From Meghimatium bilineatum (lineage: Eukaryota > Mollusca > Gastropoda > Stylommatophora > Philomycidae), in contig CM067316.1 in the NCBI GenBank assembly GCA_034231615.1, positions 30,681,714 to 30,745,713 on the forward strand: a DNA stretch of 64,000 nt. The letters are read 5' to 3'. Made by a program: the position numbers and the translations under genes. The first letter of the stretch is position 1; each line of letters starts with the position of its first letter. Below are positions 19,061 through 29,249 of the stretch, piece by piece. The notes beneath the pieces were generated by a model. That model saw nothing but the letters and a program-made list of their open reading frames with translations, was not told the DNA's origin and ran no database searches.

Positions 19061-19110
19061 CAGGACAAAGTCGACGTTTCGGGCCAATAGGCCTTTTTAA
19101 TGATACGGAC
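19061..19110 (-). promoter_or_regulatory. Hammerhead-ribozyme-like motif in Penelope 3' region, left copy
   Basis: On the minus strand a GGCC-TATT-GGCC hairpin is followed by CGAAACGTC, the stem II and GAAA core of a hammerhead. The upstream CUGAUGA box is degenerate (TTAAAAA). Related motifs occur at 10800-10840 and 21520-21560. Confidence 0.5.
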
Positions 19111-19281
19111 ATAACATACAAACATAAAAAAACCACAAGTAGAAATGAATGCGTATCCGAGTGAAATGTGGTAGTTAGATAGAAACCGGAAGCATTCGAA
19201 CAGGAAGTACACAAAGACGATAATACAGGTGGAACTAGAGGAACAAAACGATGACGTAACAGAGACCAATACGACCGAGAA

Positions 19282-20270
19282 CTAAGCGAAAGAGTGGTCG
19301 GAATTGAGTCCAAATAGCTTGATGGTACCCAACTCGAAAATGAGACGATTTTCTAGGGCGTACCTAGATCTATCATCGCTGGTGCAGGATCTGATGGCAG
19401 TGACCTGAATGTCAAGGACACCACGGTGGCCATCGCCTTTGAAGTGATTAGCCACAGGAGTGGGTGTTCTGTGTTTGATAGCATGCAGGTGGTTACAGAA
19501 GCGGTCGCTCAGTCTAAGGCCAGTCACACCGATATATTGCTTACCACAGCGTTTACAAATGATCACGTAAATAACATTGCGGGATTTACATGTAAAGGCC
19601 TCATCGATGGAGAAACTGACCTTGGGGAATGAGATGGAGAGCATCTGAACCACATAAGGACATGTGTAACAACGACCGCGTGAGCAACGAACGGTACGAA
19701 AATGGTCAGGTGCAGAGGACCAGAGGTGGCTGTGGACCAAGATGTCCTTCAGATTTTTGTCGCTCCTATAGGCCACCAGAGGTAATTTGTGGAAAGCGTC
19801 ACGGGTGTCAGAATCAGACTGGAGAATGGAATACTGTTTAAGTAGAATGCGACGGACAGTCGAGTTATGGGGATGGAAGGTAAGAACCAGTTTAACCCTA
19901 TCAGAGGAGGAGGAAGAACCCTGGGAATTATTCAAGGTATCAAGGCGAGATAGCTGGCGTACACGGAGCCAAGCCAATGAAAGAATGCTGTCAGGGAAGG
20001 AGCGTCTACGAAAGAACTCAATCATCTTAGAGGATTTGTCGAGACAATCGTCGTCATCACTACATAAGCGACGAAGGCGAAGAAGCTGTGAGTAAGGTAG
20101 AGAGTTACGACAGGCGGGAGGATGAGAAGAAGGGATGGGCCATCGTAGGTAGACCAAACTAGATGTTCTAGATGTCCCATGAAAAGACAGGCATAGATAG
20201 GCTCCATCTTAGTGCCCATGGCCACACCACTGATCTGATCGAAAAAATGGCCCATTCCCATCTCTTTTCC
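19282..20270 (-). pseudogene. Penelope-like element protein, left copy (linker plus GIY-YIG endonuclease)
   Basis: Minus frames show an RT remnant (GVAMGTKM, about 20230-20158). The part that would hold the catalytic YIDD motif has been removed, and the linker starts at SHPPACRNSL in a shifted frame. A clean 291-codon frame (20157-19282) holds the C-terminal linker, a cysteine cluster (CSRGRCYTC) and the GIY-YIG nuclease (VIYVIICKRCGKQYIGVTG, then LSDRF), ending FGLNSDHSFA. The GIY-YIG domain of Penelope elements makes the nick for target-primed integration. Without the RT palm this copy cannot retrotranspose by itself. In the conserved GETG the glutamate is valine. Confidence 0.75.
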
Positions 20271-20271
20271 A

Positions 20272-21448
20272 CAGATACATTGATCATGGGATAGGTATTA
20301 CTGACATGACAGAAGCAGAACTGTCTCGTTTCATCAACTTCATCAACAATTTCAACCCCGCTATTAAATTCACATTTACCATTTCCACCACCTCTGCCCA
20401 TTTCCTGGACATCATTGTCACTATTCATCCATACCTCAGCACATCAGTCTACTACAAACCCACTGATGCACATGGCTTTCTGCTCTACACTTCTTCTCAT
20501 CCTCCCGCCTGTCGTAACTCTCTACCTTACTCACGGCTTCTTCGCCTTCGTCGCTTATGTAGTGATGACGACGATTTTCTCGACAAATCCTCTAAGATGA
20601 TTGAGTTCTTTCGTAGACGCTCCTTCCCTGACAGCATTCTTTCATTGGCTTGGCTCCGTGTACGCCAGCTATCTCGCCTTGCTACCTTGAATAATTCCCA
20701 GGGTTCTTCCTCCTCCTCTGATAGGGTTAAACTGGTTCTTACCTTCCATCCCCATAACTCGACTGTCCGTCGCATTCTACTTAAACATTATTCCATTCTC
20801 CAGTCTGATTCTGACACCCGTGACGCTTTCCACAAATTACCTCTGGTGGCCTATAAGCGCGACAAAAATCTGAAGGACATCTTGGTCCCCAGCCACCTCT
20901 GGTACTCTGCACCTGACCAGTTTGGTACCGTTCGTTGCTCACGCGGTCGTTGTTACACATGTCCTTATGTGGTTCAGATGCGCTCCATCTCATTCCCCAA
21001 GGCCAGTTTCTCCATCGATGAGGCCTTTACATGTGAATCCCGTAATGTTATTTACGTGATCATATGTAAACGCTGTGGTAAGCAATATATCGGTGAGACT
21101 GGCATTAGACTGAGCGACCGCTTCTGTAACCACCTGCATACTATCAAACACAGAACACCCACTCCTGTGGCTAATCACTTCAAAGGCGATGGCCACCGTG
21201 GTGTCCTTGACATTCAGGTCACTGCCATCAGATCCTGCACCGGCGATGATCATGCACCAGTACGCCCTAGAAAATCTTCTCATTTTCGAGTTGGGTACCA
21301 TCAAGCTATTTGGACTCAATTCCGACCACTCTTTCGCTTAGTTCTCGGTCGTATTGGTCTTTGTTGTGTCATCGTTTTGTTCCTCTCGTTCCACCTGTAT
21401 TATCGTCTTTGTGTACTTCCTGTTTGTATGCTTCCGGTTTCTATCTAA
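20272..21448 (+). pseudogene. Penelope-like element protein, right copy (RT C-part plus GIY-YIG)
   Basis: The plus copy is 5'-truncated and starts at RYIDHGIGI (20274), so the RT catalytic YIDD has become YIDH. RT thumb (LSRFINFINNF, HFLDIIVTIH), linker, cysteine cluster and GIY-YIG (YIGETG, LSDRFCNHL) follow. A frameshift at about 21250 replaces the normal C-terminus; the true frame ends at FGLNSDHSFA-like codons near 21335. The sequence overlaps the left copy almost perfectly over 1.1 kb. Inactive RT, but the nuclease fold looks intact. Confidence 0.75.
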
Positions 21449-21519
21449 CTACCACATTTCACTCGGATACGCATTCATTTCTACTTGTGGTTTTTTATGT
21501 TTGTATGTTATGTCCGTAT

Positions 21520-21560
21520 CTTGAAAAAGGCTTATTGGTCCGAAACGTCGACTATGTCCT
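21520..21560 (+). promoter_or_regulatory. Hammerhead-ribozyme-like motif in Penelope 3' region, right copy
   Basis: CTTGAAAAAGGC, a 4-nt loop, then GGTCCGAAACGTC. Core and stem II resemble a minimal hammerhead; the CUGAUGA box is imperfect. Confidence 0.5.
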
Positions 21561-21741
21561 GCGTATTATCATTTGTATGATTATATTCTGTGTTTTGTTT
21601 TGTTGTATATACCATATTTACATCCGTTAGTGATAGTGTGTAGTGTTTTAGTCGTCATTCAGTAGGACTTCATTACCTGTCTACTACGTGAGTATTATTT
21701 TCTATTATGTTCTACTAGCAGTACCACCTTCTATTGATTAC

Positions 21742-22045
21742 CAAGAGTTAACAGCAAAGTTGGAAAAAGTTACCAGTAAGTACGGAATGGAAATCAATAC
21801 AGATAAGAGCAAAATCTTGGTTAACAGCAGAGACACAGAAATACAGACTAACATCATGATGAATGGACATAAGTTTGAGGTGGTGAATACCTTCAAATAC
21901 CTCGGATCCAGTATATGCAGCGATGGCAAATGCAAAGCAGAACTAAAAGTAGGGCTGGAGATGGCTTTAGCAACCTTGTCAAGACTAACGGTGATTTGGA
22001 AAAGCAACATAAGTGTTGGAGTGAAAACACTCATTCGCTGACCTT
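21742..22045 (+). pseudogene. LINE reverse transcriptase, third segment (C-terminal)
   Basis: The RT frame resumes with YQELTAKLEKVTSKYGMEIN and continues through KSKILVNS, GHKFEVVNTFKYLGSSIC and LSRLTVIWKSN to about 22040. It directly continues the segment that ends at 18922, showing that the Penelope dimer inserted into this LINE. Confidence 0.75.
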
Positions 22046-22599
22046 TCCGCAGGTGTATAGCGTGCGCACATTCCATGTGCCGATAACACAGTTTTCGGTA
22101 AGTTTAAGAGCTTTGTTCTTTATTCTGTGTGTGATTATAAACATATTTGAACGCATTTCCCCTAATATTTATTAACTTATTTTCTGTTTATGTACAAAGA
22201 TGTCTTGGTACAAATATCTTTTTTATCAAGTTATTTATTTTCCACATTGTTTTGTTTATTTTGATAGTTAGTATTATAGTATTAACTTTAACTTTATATA
22301 GTCGGTTATCGCTGATTTGTTTTGTTACTGCGGCACTCCCTACTTTGTCGGACATCCTCTGACATTTTAGTTATTTATCCAGTATTATGCAGTGATGTCG
22401 GTTTATAATCAATGTTTCTTTTTGTGTTACCCCACAATGTCAATGCTCTCTTGGTGTTCCTCTTGGTATTTGTACCTTATTTTTATTTTCCCATGTCGTG
22501 TTTTCTGGCTTACTGTCAGACGGCATATTCTTCTTAGATATGAGAAGTTTCTTAGGTAGGAATAATATACACTGTATTACACACAAAACTGTCATAGTT
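22046..22599. other. AT-rich stretch, one short dispersed repeat
   Basis: No coding signal. Positions about 22310-22380 (around TCGGACATCCTCTGACATTTT) are about 80% alike to 38590-38652, just outside the large inverted repeat there, so a dispersed repeat end is likely. Confidence 0.5.
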
Positions 22600-22755
22600 C
22601 TAGAGATTCAGTTCATATGGCGTCTATTTTCTTTCCGCTTAAATTTGTGTCTTATGTCATCAAGGGTAGATGAGTTATCTGCAGACGGGTGTTGTTCACT
22701 TAATACAAGGTTATTCCCATGATTTCTTGTGTGTGTGATCAATCTCATGTATGAT

Positions 22756-22796
<41 letters not shown>

Positions 22797-23340
22797 TCCA
22801 TTGTATTTGTCTATGTGACGTGTCCTATATATATCGTTGTCTTCACTGCCACACTGTAAGCTTCGTGGTTCTGTGCAAGCTATCCAGCCTCTTTCAGTAT
22901 CATGTTCAAATCTTCGATATCTTGTGTCCAACGTAGTCTTGGTCTACCTCTTGTTCTATGGCCTGGAACCTTTCCCTCCATGATTAATATTTCTAAAATG
23001 TTGTATCTCTTTGTATGTCCGAAATGTGTTAACATGCTTTTATTTATTTTCTTTTATGGATAGTTTCCAGTCTTCTTCGCAGTGTACTCGCAACGCAAAA
23101 ATAAAATCCAAAAGGCAATGCTTTGTTCAGGGTAGTGACGTTTTCTAATTTTTTGGATAATTCCATGTGTTTGTGTTCGTTTGCTTTGGATTGTTTTTTG
23201 TCCATTATATTCCTATGACCTATCTATAACATTTCATTTTGAATGCCAATATTTTCTTTTCTATTGCCGATGTCATTGCCCACGTCTCACGACTATACGT
23301 TGTTAGTGGAAAATATAGCCTTTATTTTTCTGTGTGCCCC
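22600..23340 (-). pseudogene. LINE C-terminal relic, minus strand, with (TC)n expansion
   Basis: The minus strand carries MEGKVPGHRTRGRPRLRWTQ (near 22985), the GK..G.R.RGRPR..W signature of RTE/CR1-like RT C-termini, followed by a typical VAVKTTIYIGHVT end. A (TC)17-like run lies at 22759-22792. Upstream sequence to 23340 contains scattered remnants. Inactive. Confidence 0.55.
22759..22792. repeat. (TC)n microsatellite
   Basis: Seventeen perfect TC units. Confidence 0.9.
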
Positions 23341-23721
23341 TTGCCATAGATGTTTCATTTGTGATGTATTTATAACACCGGTGTTAATATCTTTGTGATC
23401 TCTGCTGAGCAATCACCTGTGGTGTTAATGTTTGACTCAAATTGAAACGGTGTGTTATGTTTTATATAACATTGAAATTGGGAAATGGTATTTAACAGAA
23501 GGCGTGTCAAAAAAAATTTCAATTTTTGTTTTCTGGTGTATTTGGGAAAACAACATCATGTTAGTATTCTGTTTTCATCTCAGATTGTGTATCTTCTTGT
23601 TACGTCGCAAATTATAGGTAAACTTGCACTTTTCGTAATTGGTTTTTCTGTTAATTATTTTTTTGTTTTGTTTTAGTGTGATGATGGTAACAGTGATATA
23701 ATGAGTCTATTTATGTATAGC
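23341..23721. other. No feature recognised
   Basis: T-rich on the plus strand, short overlapping open frames only. Confidence 0.4.
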
Positions 23722-23732
23722 ATGTAATTACT
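23722..23732. repeat. SINE target-site duplication, left
   Basis: ATGTAATTACT, repeated exactly at 23945-23955. Confidence 0.8.
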
Positions 23733-23944
23733 AGTGGAGCGCATGGCCGTGTGATCAGAACGCATTTCTCAGACCCTTCAGATTCATAGTTGGGACGGGA
23801 TTTTTTCTTTCCGAGGTACAATCAAAATTCTTCCTTTACATGTCGCGGTGTCTGCTATGGCAAAGCGGCCTTTTTTCATAGCCCATAGAAAGCCTCCCTG
23901 TACTCCTTCACAGGAACACATGCAGTAACTAAAGTTTTTTTTAA
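23733..23944 (+). mobile_element. tRNA-headed SINE, copy 2, with perfect 11-bp TSD
   Basis: The 212-bp insert is bounded by ATGTAATTACT on both sides. It has the tRNA-like head (A-box-like TGGCCGTGTG) with a decayed B box, the shared body (ACATGTCGCGGTGTCTGCTA) and the shared 3' domain ending CATGCAGTAACTAAAG plus T8AA. It defines the ends of the family seen also at 7458 and 28500. Confidence 0.85.
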
Positions 23945-24199
23945 ATGTAATTACTATATTGATTTCCTAATTCACGTATATGTTTTGAAGATTACGGGTC
24001 TCTATACTCGGACATGGTACATGGGGAAATAATCCCTCGGACCTAGTAAGTGCACTGTGGCATCTAAAGTTCCACTATTTTGGTTGATTTTCTACCTTTT
24101 ATTATATTCTGTTTCCTAGTTATGTGATTTCTCTCACCTGTTCAAGACGTTGGTAGTTACATGGAAATATTTGTTTTTTCATCTTTAGCTAAAGTCAAT

Positions 24200-24364
24200 A
24201 CATCGGTCATTTCAATGTTGATCTTCATAGTAACATCGGTCATTTCAATGTTGATCTTCATAGTAACATCGGTCATTTCAATGTTGATCTTCATAGTAAC
24301 ATCGGTCATTTCAATGTTGATCTTCATAGTAACATCGGTCATTTCAATGTTGATCTTCATAGTA
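24200..24364. repeat. Five perfect 33-bp tandem repeats
   Basis: The unit starts ACATCGGTCATTTCAATGTT and is repeated head to tail without mismatch at 24200, 24233, 24266, 24299 and 24332. Because 33 is divisible by three, both strands stay open and give periodic peptides; this is not evidence for a gene. Confidence 0.95.
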
Positions 24365-25029
24365 AAGTCCTTACATGTCTATTTATATATTGCCGTAGGT
24401 GCTCTTCTGACAAAAAAAACATCGATGAGTAACATCGATGGCACTGTCATGTCAAAATAGACGTGCAAGAACAGAGAAACAGATCAATGAATATATTTTG
24501 TTAAACTGATATATTAACACAGGCAGGAACAAAGAGCTCTTAATTCAACACAATCGAGATATTTGTACGGTAGTTTATTCAGAAATAGTAATCTGAAGAA
24601 TAAAATCCTACTTATAATCACTCTATATATTTTATAAACCTGATTTTAATTTAAAAAATACTAGTACACATTAAGTACACTTTGAACACACTATGAGTAA
24701 AATAAAAAGAATAGAAAATATTGCACGGATAGGAAAATAAACTAGATGAGTGTTGAAAGGTTGCATGTCAAATACAAATTGAATTTAAATCCATCTTATG
24801 CCTAATCTGATCTTATTTATACCATAGAGTCATGTGGATTGTGTGATCAAAACTAGTCAGAATTGATACCACCAGATGGTTGCATATGTTCATATGATTT
24901 CATATCTGCCTACACAAGGGTAGAGCTTGCATTTTACTTACACACATAGTTTGTTTCTGAGAAAGGGAGCTCATTCTCAAAGCAATGCATCGGTATGGAC
25001 AAACGATGCGGATTAATCTCTCATCAGAC
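24365..25029. other. AT-rich stretch, no feature recognised
   Basis: No reading frame or repeat of note. Confidence 0.4.
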
Positions 25030-25600
25030 ATAAGAACCAAAGAACAAAATTTAAAAAAAGCATAAAGAACAAAACAAGAAATAAAATATCTAATCCATTA
25101 ATAAAGAGCAAGACAAGATATACACGGGCTGGAAATGAAGAACAAAAAAAACTGACTATAAATAAAGAACATATAAATTATTATCTGAAACGTTCTAGTT
25201 AAAAATAATATAATAAGAAATAAACTGTCTAGATATATATAGCAAAACAAGAAATACACTGTATATAAATAAATAACAAAACAAGAAATAAACTGTCTAG
25301 AAATACAGAAAATAAGCACAAGAAATAAACTGTATAGAATAATATAAAAATATTATATACAAAAAGAAATAAACTGTCTAGAAATGGTGAGAAAATAAGA
25401 ACTTGAAATAAAGAATAAAACAAGAAGTAAATTGACTAGTAATAATGAACACAACAACAACAACAAAAACTGTATAAAATTTAAAAAATAAGGGGGAAAA
25501 ACCTATCTAGAAACAAAGAAAATAAGCAGGGGATTGATTCACTGCCTAGAAAGATAAATTAAAAACGAAATAAACTGCTTAGAAATACTGAGCGCAAGAC
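25030..25600. repeat. Degenerate AT-rich minisatellite (AAGAAATAAACTGTCTAGAAAT units)
   Basis: The motif AACAAGAAATAAACTGTCTA recurs about nine times at 30-60 bp intervals. A 90-bp piece of it (about 25280-25371) appears in reverse complement at 27222-27328. Confidence 0.75.
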
Positions 25601-25768
25601 ATATATTGTCACAAACGACGGAAACTGTGAAAAATATGTTGAACACCGAGCCCATTAAACATACAGAAAAAAACATAGGAGTAAAACAAGTAGCAGGAGT
25701 TCAAATATCTCAGTAACATTTTCACAGAAATATGGAAGCCTTGATAGAGAGGTAGAGACGAGACGTCA

Positions 25769-26310
25769 AAATGCAAATGTAGTAACATACCAATTGTCAC
25801 CACTACATCTTCATTCCAAAATCGAGATGAGAATTAATAGACAAATGATTTACAGTATATTCATACCAACACTGTGATACCAGTGTCAAACTTGATCTTT
25901 CTCATCTTCCCATTAAAGAAAAATAGTGACGTGTGAGATGAAATGCTTAAAGAATACTGCAGGAGGCACCAGGCTTGACAGATAACAAAATGAAGACATC
26001 AAAGAAAGACCTTGCACAGAATACATAGAAAGGTAGCATATCAAGTGGTTTGGCCACATTATGAGAATGCATCAGGACAAGTTACCCGAGAAGGCATGAT
26101 TACCAAATAAGATCATGATACAAAGCCAGAGGAAGACCACGGAAAAGACGAATATAAAACGTCAGTGACATCTTGAACAAACACAATTATAACACAGACG
26201 AGGCAACACATATGGCCTTGGAACAAAAGCTCTATGTCCAATCACCCCCTACGCTTAACGGTAAGATTGGATAATAGAGCCACCTGGGGAAAGACATAGA
26301 CTATAGACAA
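25769..26310 (+). pseudogene. LINE C-terminal fragment, second copy of the 11645 family
   Basis: EYIERXHIKWFGHIMRMHQD is followed by LPEKA, RGRPRK and the shared 3' end GGGGAAAGACATAGA. Better preserved than the 11645 copy, but still with stops. Confidence 0.65.
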
Positions 26311-26660
26311 ATATATGTAGCCCTATTCCATGGAAAATGCATCAAAGAGCTGTCCATAAAAAATTATGTGAATGCTGTTTTTTGTCAAATTGTGACACAC
26401 ACCCATGTCAATAACTGACATACATTCAGTGGCATGCTTAGTGACAGGATTTCAGTGATATGATTTTATGTCACTAAATCCCTTCTTCCACTGAAAAGTG
26501 TTTAACAGAAACACAGTGAAAAATACGTTATGTCACACATTTTTAGAAAAAAAATGCATATTCAAACAACGTAATTGGTGCATAAAAACTGCATTGTCAA
26601 AGTTAACGTTTAACAACTGTACAACTGTCCTATTTGCTCAACTTATACGCAGCAAATATA
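26311..26660. other. Unassigned; possible DNA-transposon end
   Basis: CTGTCCATAAAAAATTATGTGAATGC followed by GTCAAATTGTGACACAC recalls the ends of some widespread non-autonomous DNA elements, but no inverted partner or target duplication was found. Confidence 0.3.
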
Positions 26661-27570
26661 TGCGCAATGCAGAAGGAGGTCAACATACTGATACTACACC
26701 TGTAACACCACTAACATACTGAAAACAGTGTCAACACAACGGCACCACAGTGTCAGCACACTGGGAACATATTGACAACACACTTGTAACACCGCTAACA
26801 TACTGGTCACACAGTGTCATCACATAGATACCACATTGTCAACACACTGGGGACACATCGGAAACACACTCATAGCACACTATCAACCCACTGTCTGCAT
26901 ACTGACAGCACACTAATAGCACACAAGCGACACACTTGTAGCACACCGATAACACAATAGTAAGACACTGTCAGCACACTGACAATAAAGTATCAACATA
27001 GAGGCAATTACGGAAACACACATATTACACTCTGGCAATACAATGACAACTCACGTCCAGCTCCGTCAACATGCTGACAACATAGTGTCAAATCCCCAGT
27101 AAAACAGTGGCAATAAATGGATAACACAAATGCATCAAACTGTCAGCATACTAGTAACACATTGTCAACACACTGGTAGCACACTGACAAAATACATGCA
27201 ACTCACACTGATAGCGTTTTTAATTTTTCTATACTTTTTGTATATAATATTTTTATATTATTCTATACAGTTTATTTCTTGTGTTTATTTTCTGTATTTC
27301 TAGACAGTTTATTTCTTGTTTTGTTATTTTTGTTATACTTGGAAACATTCTGATAACAACTGATAACACACGAACAACATACCGACAATACACTGATAAC
27401 ATACTGGCAATACACTGATAACAAGCTGGCAATACACATCAAAGACACTAAAAACACACTGGCAATACCTGTAGCACATTTTTAACACATAGGCAACACT
27501 TGCAACATGTTGCGACAGATCTACAACACATTGGTTACACACCGATAACAAATGGGCGACAATAAACTTT
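26661..27570. repeat. Degenerate CACACTGNNAACACA-type array
   Basis: Dozens of imperfect 15-20 bp units (ACACACTGTCAACACAC, CACTGATAACACA) at about 26661-27200 and 27345-27570. An inverted piece of the 25280 repeat and T-rich DNA lie between the two blocks. Confidence 0.7.
27222..27328. repeat. Reverse-complement copy of the 25280-25371 minisatellite segment
   Basis: CTTTTTGTATATAATATTTT, then ATTCTATACAGTTTATTTCT, is the reverse complement of the earlier array at near identity, placed inside the CACACTG array. Confidence 0.75.
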
Positions 27571-28499
27571 GCTCTTGTCTTATATGTCAACATAGGCGAA
27601 AATAAACTTTGTTATTGTCTATATCATAAAATTCTCAACAGAAAATAGTACGGCAACAATTTCTGCGTTTTTACGTTTGGTTTTTTAGTCCGTTTAACTT
27701 TGGACTTTATATTCTGCAATATCACAGCTTGACATGTGATTATGATTTCATCTGTGATGTTACGATATTTCACAACATTCTATATTGTAGCGTATGACAA
27801 TCGTCGAATTATTTCTGTCCATGTCCTTGACAACTGGATATAACAGCTGTCACCAATTAAGTCTGATCGATCACTTATCGTCATCTATTTATGGATTTTC
27901 GGCAGTAAAATCGCTAGGCTGCTGTAAAAATGTCATTAGAGCTGGGTTCTATCTCCAATTCCGCACAAATAACATTCATTTGAATGAATTGCTGAGTGTT
28001 AAGTTTAAAACGGTCTACAGTAAAACTGATCAAGGGATGCAGTTTCAGAAGTAACGAGATGGGCAAAGTGAATATTTCTATCACAATTTGTATAAGTGTA
28101 TAGTACATAGATAGTTCACACAAGTTGAAAAGCACTGTCGGCTAAAACAAATAATTAATCACTACCATATTGTCTGTTTCAAAAATGGTCTTTAAAATTA
28201 ACTAAGAAGGTATACCTGTTGTAGCGGATGAGTGATCCAAATCGATTTTTCAAACACGTCAGCGGGAAAGAGAAATAGATAACGTGGAGGAGGGGGGTGG
28301 CAACACAAGTAATGACGAAGCATTGTTATGGTTAGAGGCGCTGTGTGATATTTAAATAAATGAACGGTTTGAGGATGTTTATATACACTCATTTTCATGC
28401 AATCGTCAAGCACTGAACGGTTTGAGAATTTTCTTTACATTCATATACTGAACGGTTTCATATACTTGAACAAAGCAGTGTCTTTATATTCAATAGAAA
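27571..28499. other. No confident feature
   Basis: An 86-codon plus frame (27794-28054) has no family resemblance. The sequence TGAACGGTTTGAG is repeated three times between 28360 and 28455. Confidence 0.4.
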
Positions 28500-28590
28500 A
28501 TGCTGAATTGTGCAAGCGGCCTTTATTTCCAAAGCACATAGAAAGCCTCCCTTCACCCCTTCATAGTAAAAAATGCAGTAACTAAAGTTG
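28500..28590 (+). mobile_element. SINE 3' fragment, copy 3
   Basis: GCGGCCTTTATTTCC, CATAGAAAGCCTCCCTTCA and ATGCAGTAACTAAAG match the 3' half of the SINE at 23733-23944. The tRNA-like head is missing. Confidence 0.7.
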
Positions 28591-29104
28591 TTACTGAACT
28601 GTTTGAGAAGTTGTATATAGTTAAATAACATTCATATAATTAAATCTATAACACATGCAATATAGATAGTTGTTAAGAAATAATTTCCCTTATGATCGGT
28701 TAATCGATTTAATAAGCCAAATCGGCCTTCGTGCCAGAAGGGGTTTCTTGTTTATGCAGCAGCATATTTAAAATAATGAAGCATTACATATTTATCTTCA
28801 ATCATCTTACCAGCTTTCCTTTAATGTTGTATACGATTTTCCCATGCCTTTATATTAGATATTATAATCGTAACAGCTAAACTCCTTTTCGCGCCTTCTT
28901 ATCCCAAAGAGGATGGAACAGCAAAGTGATGCGATACACAACATTGTCATATTTACTCATTAATCATGCATACTTCTTTACACTCCAGAGTTGATTAAAT
29001 TTTTATGAGTTTATTCTGGATATCTGTAAAAGAATCGACCATAAAAATGTGGCTAATTATTTTGCTCCCATGTGTCTATGTCAATCTAGATTGTTTTAGC
29101 CCGT
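28591..29104. other. AT-rich stretch, no feature recognised
   Basis: No coding or repeat signal. Confidence 0.4.
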
Positions 29105-29245
29105 CCCAGTTTTAGATTCATTCATTCATTCATTTTCCTTTTGCGCTGAAGTTATCGCATAGGTCAGATCTCTCCAGTTTTGTCTGTTCAAATCTAATCT
29201 GTGCAGTTCTTGAATAGTATTAATATTGGTTGTTTTACTTTCTCT
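29105..29245 (-). pseudogene. LINE 3' terminus with (AATG)n tail, minus strand
   Basis: The minus strand reads TIQELHRLDLNRQNWRDLTY, then AITSAQKE and a stop, followed by an ATGAATGAATGAATG tail (plus strand 29124-29142). It resembles the terminus of the minus-strand LINE at 43300. Confidence 0.55.
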
Positions 29246-29249
29246 AAGT

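Larger units (their letters stand above)
18925..21741. mobile_element. Head-to-head inverted dimer of Penelope-like elements
   Basis: The insertion has long inverted arms. The left arm (18925 to about 20157) is a minus-strand Penelope 3' part and the right arm (about 20500-21690) is its plus-strand counterpart, meeting near 20271. Both outer ends share TAATACTCACGTAG, and the right end has about 48 extra bases. The whole unit is bounded by a 12-bp direct repeat. Inverted, partly truncated copies joined head to head are a known property of Penelope elements. Confidence 0.8.

Noticed and set aside
22608-22931. 107-codon minus frame with Arg-Glu repeats
   Set aside because: The Arg-Glu run is the (TC)n microsatellite; the adjoining part is a LINE C-terminus in other frames.
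24200-24364. CRISPR-like regular repeats
   Set aside because: The 33-bp units are contiguous without spacers and the window is eukaryotic; a simple tandem repeat.
26661-27570. CRISPR or regulatory array of CACACTG words
   Set aside because: Irregular spacing and continuous degeneration; no unique spacers of constant length.
27794-28054. 86-codon plus frame as a small gene
   Set aside because: No signal peptide, domain or recognisable family; length is within random expectation for the window.
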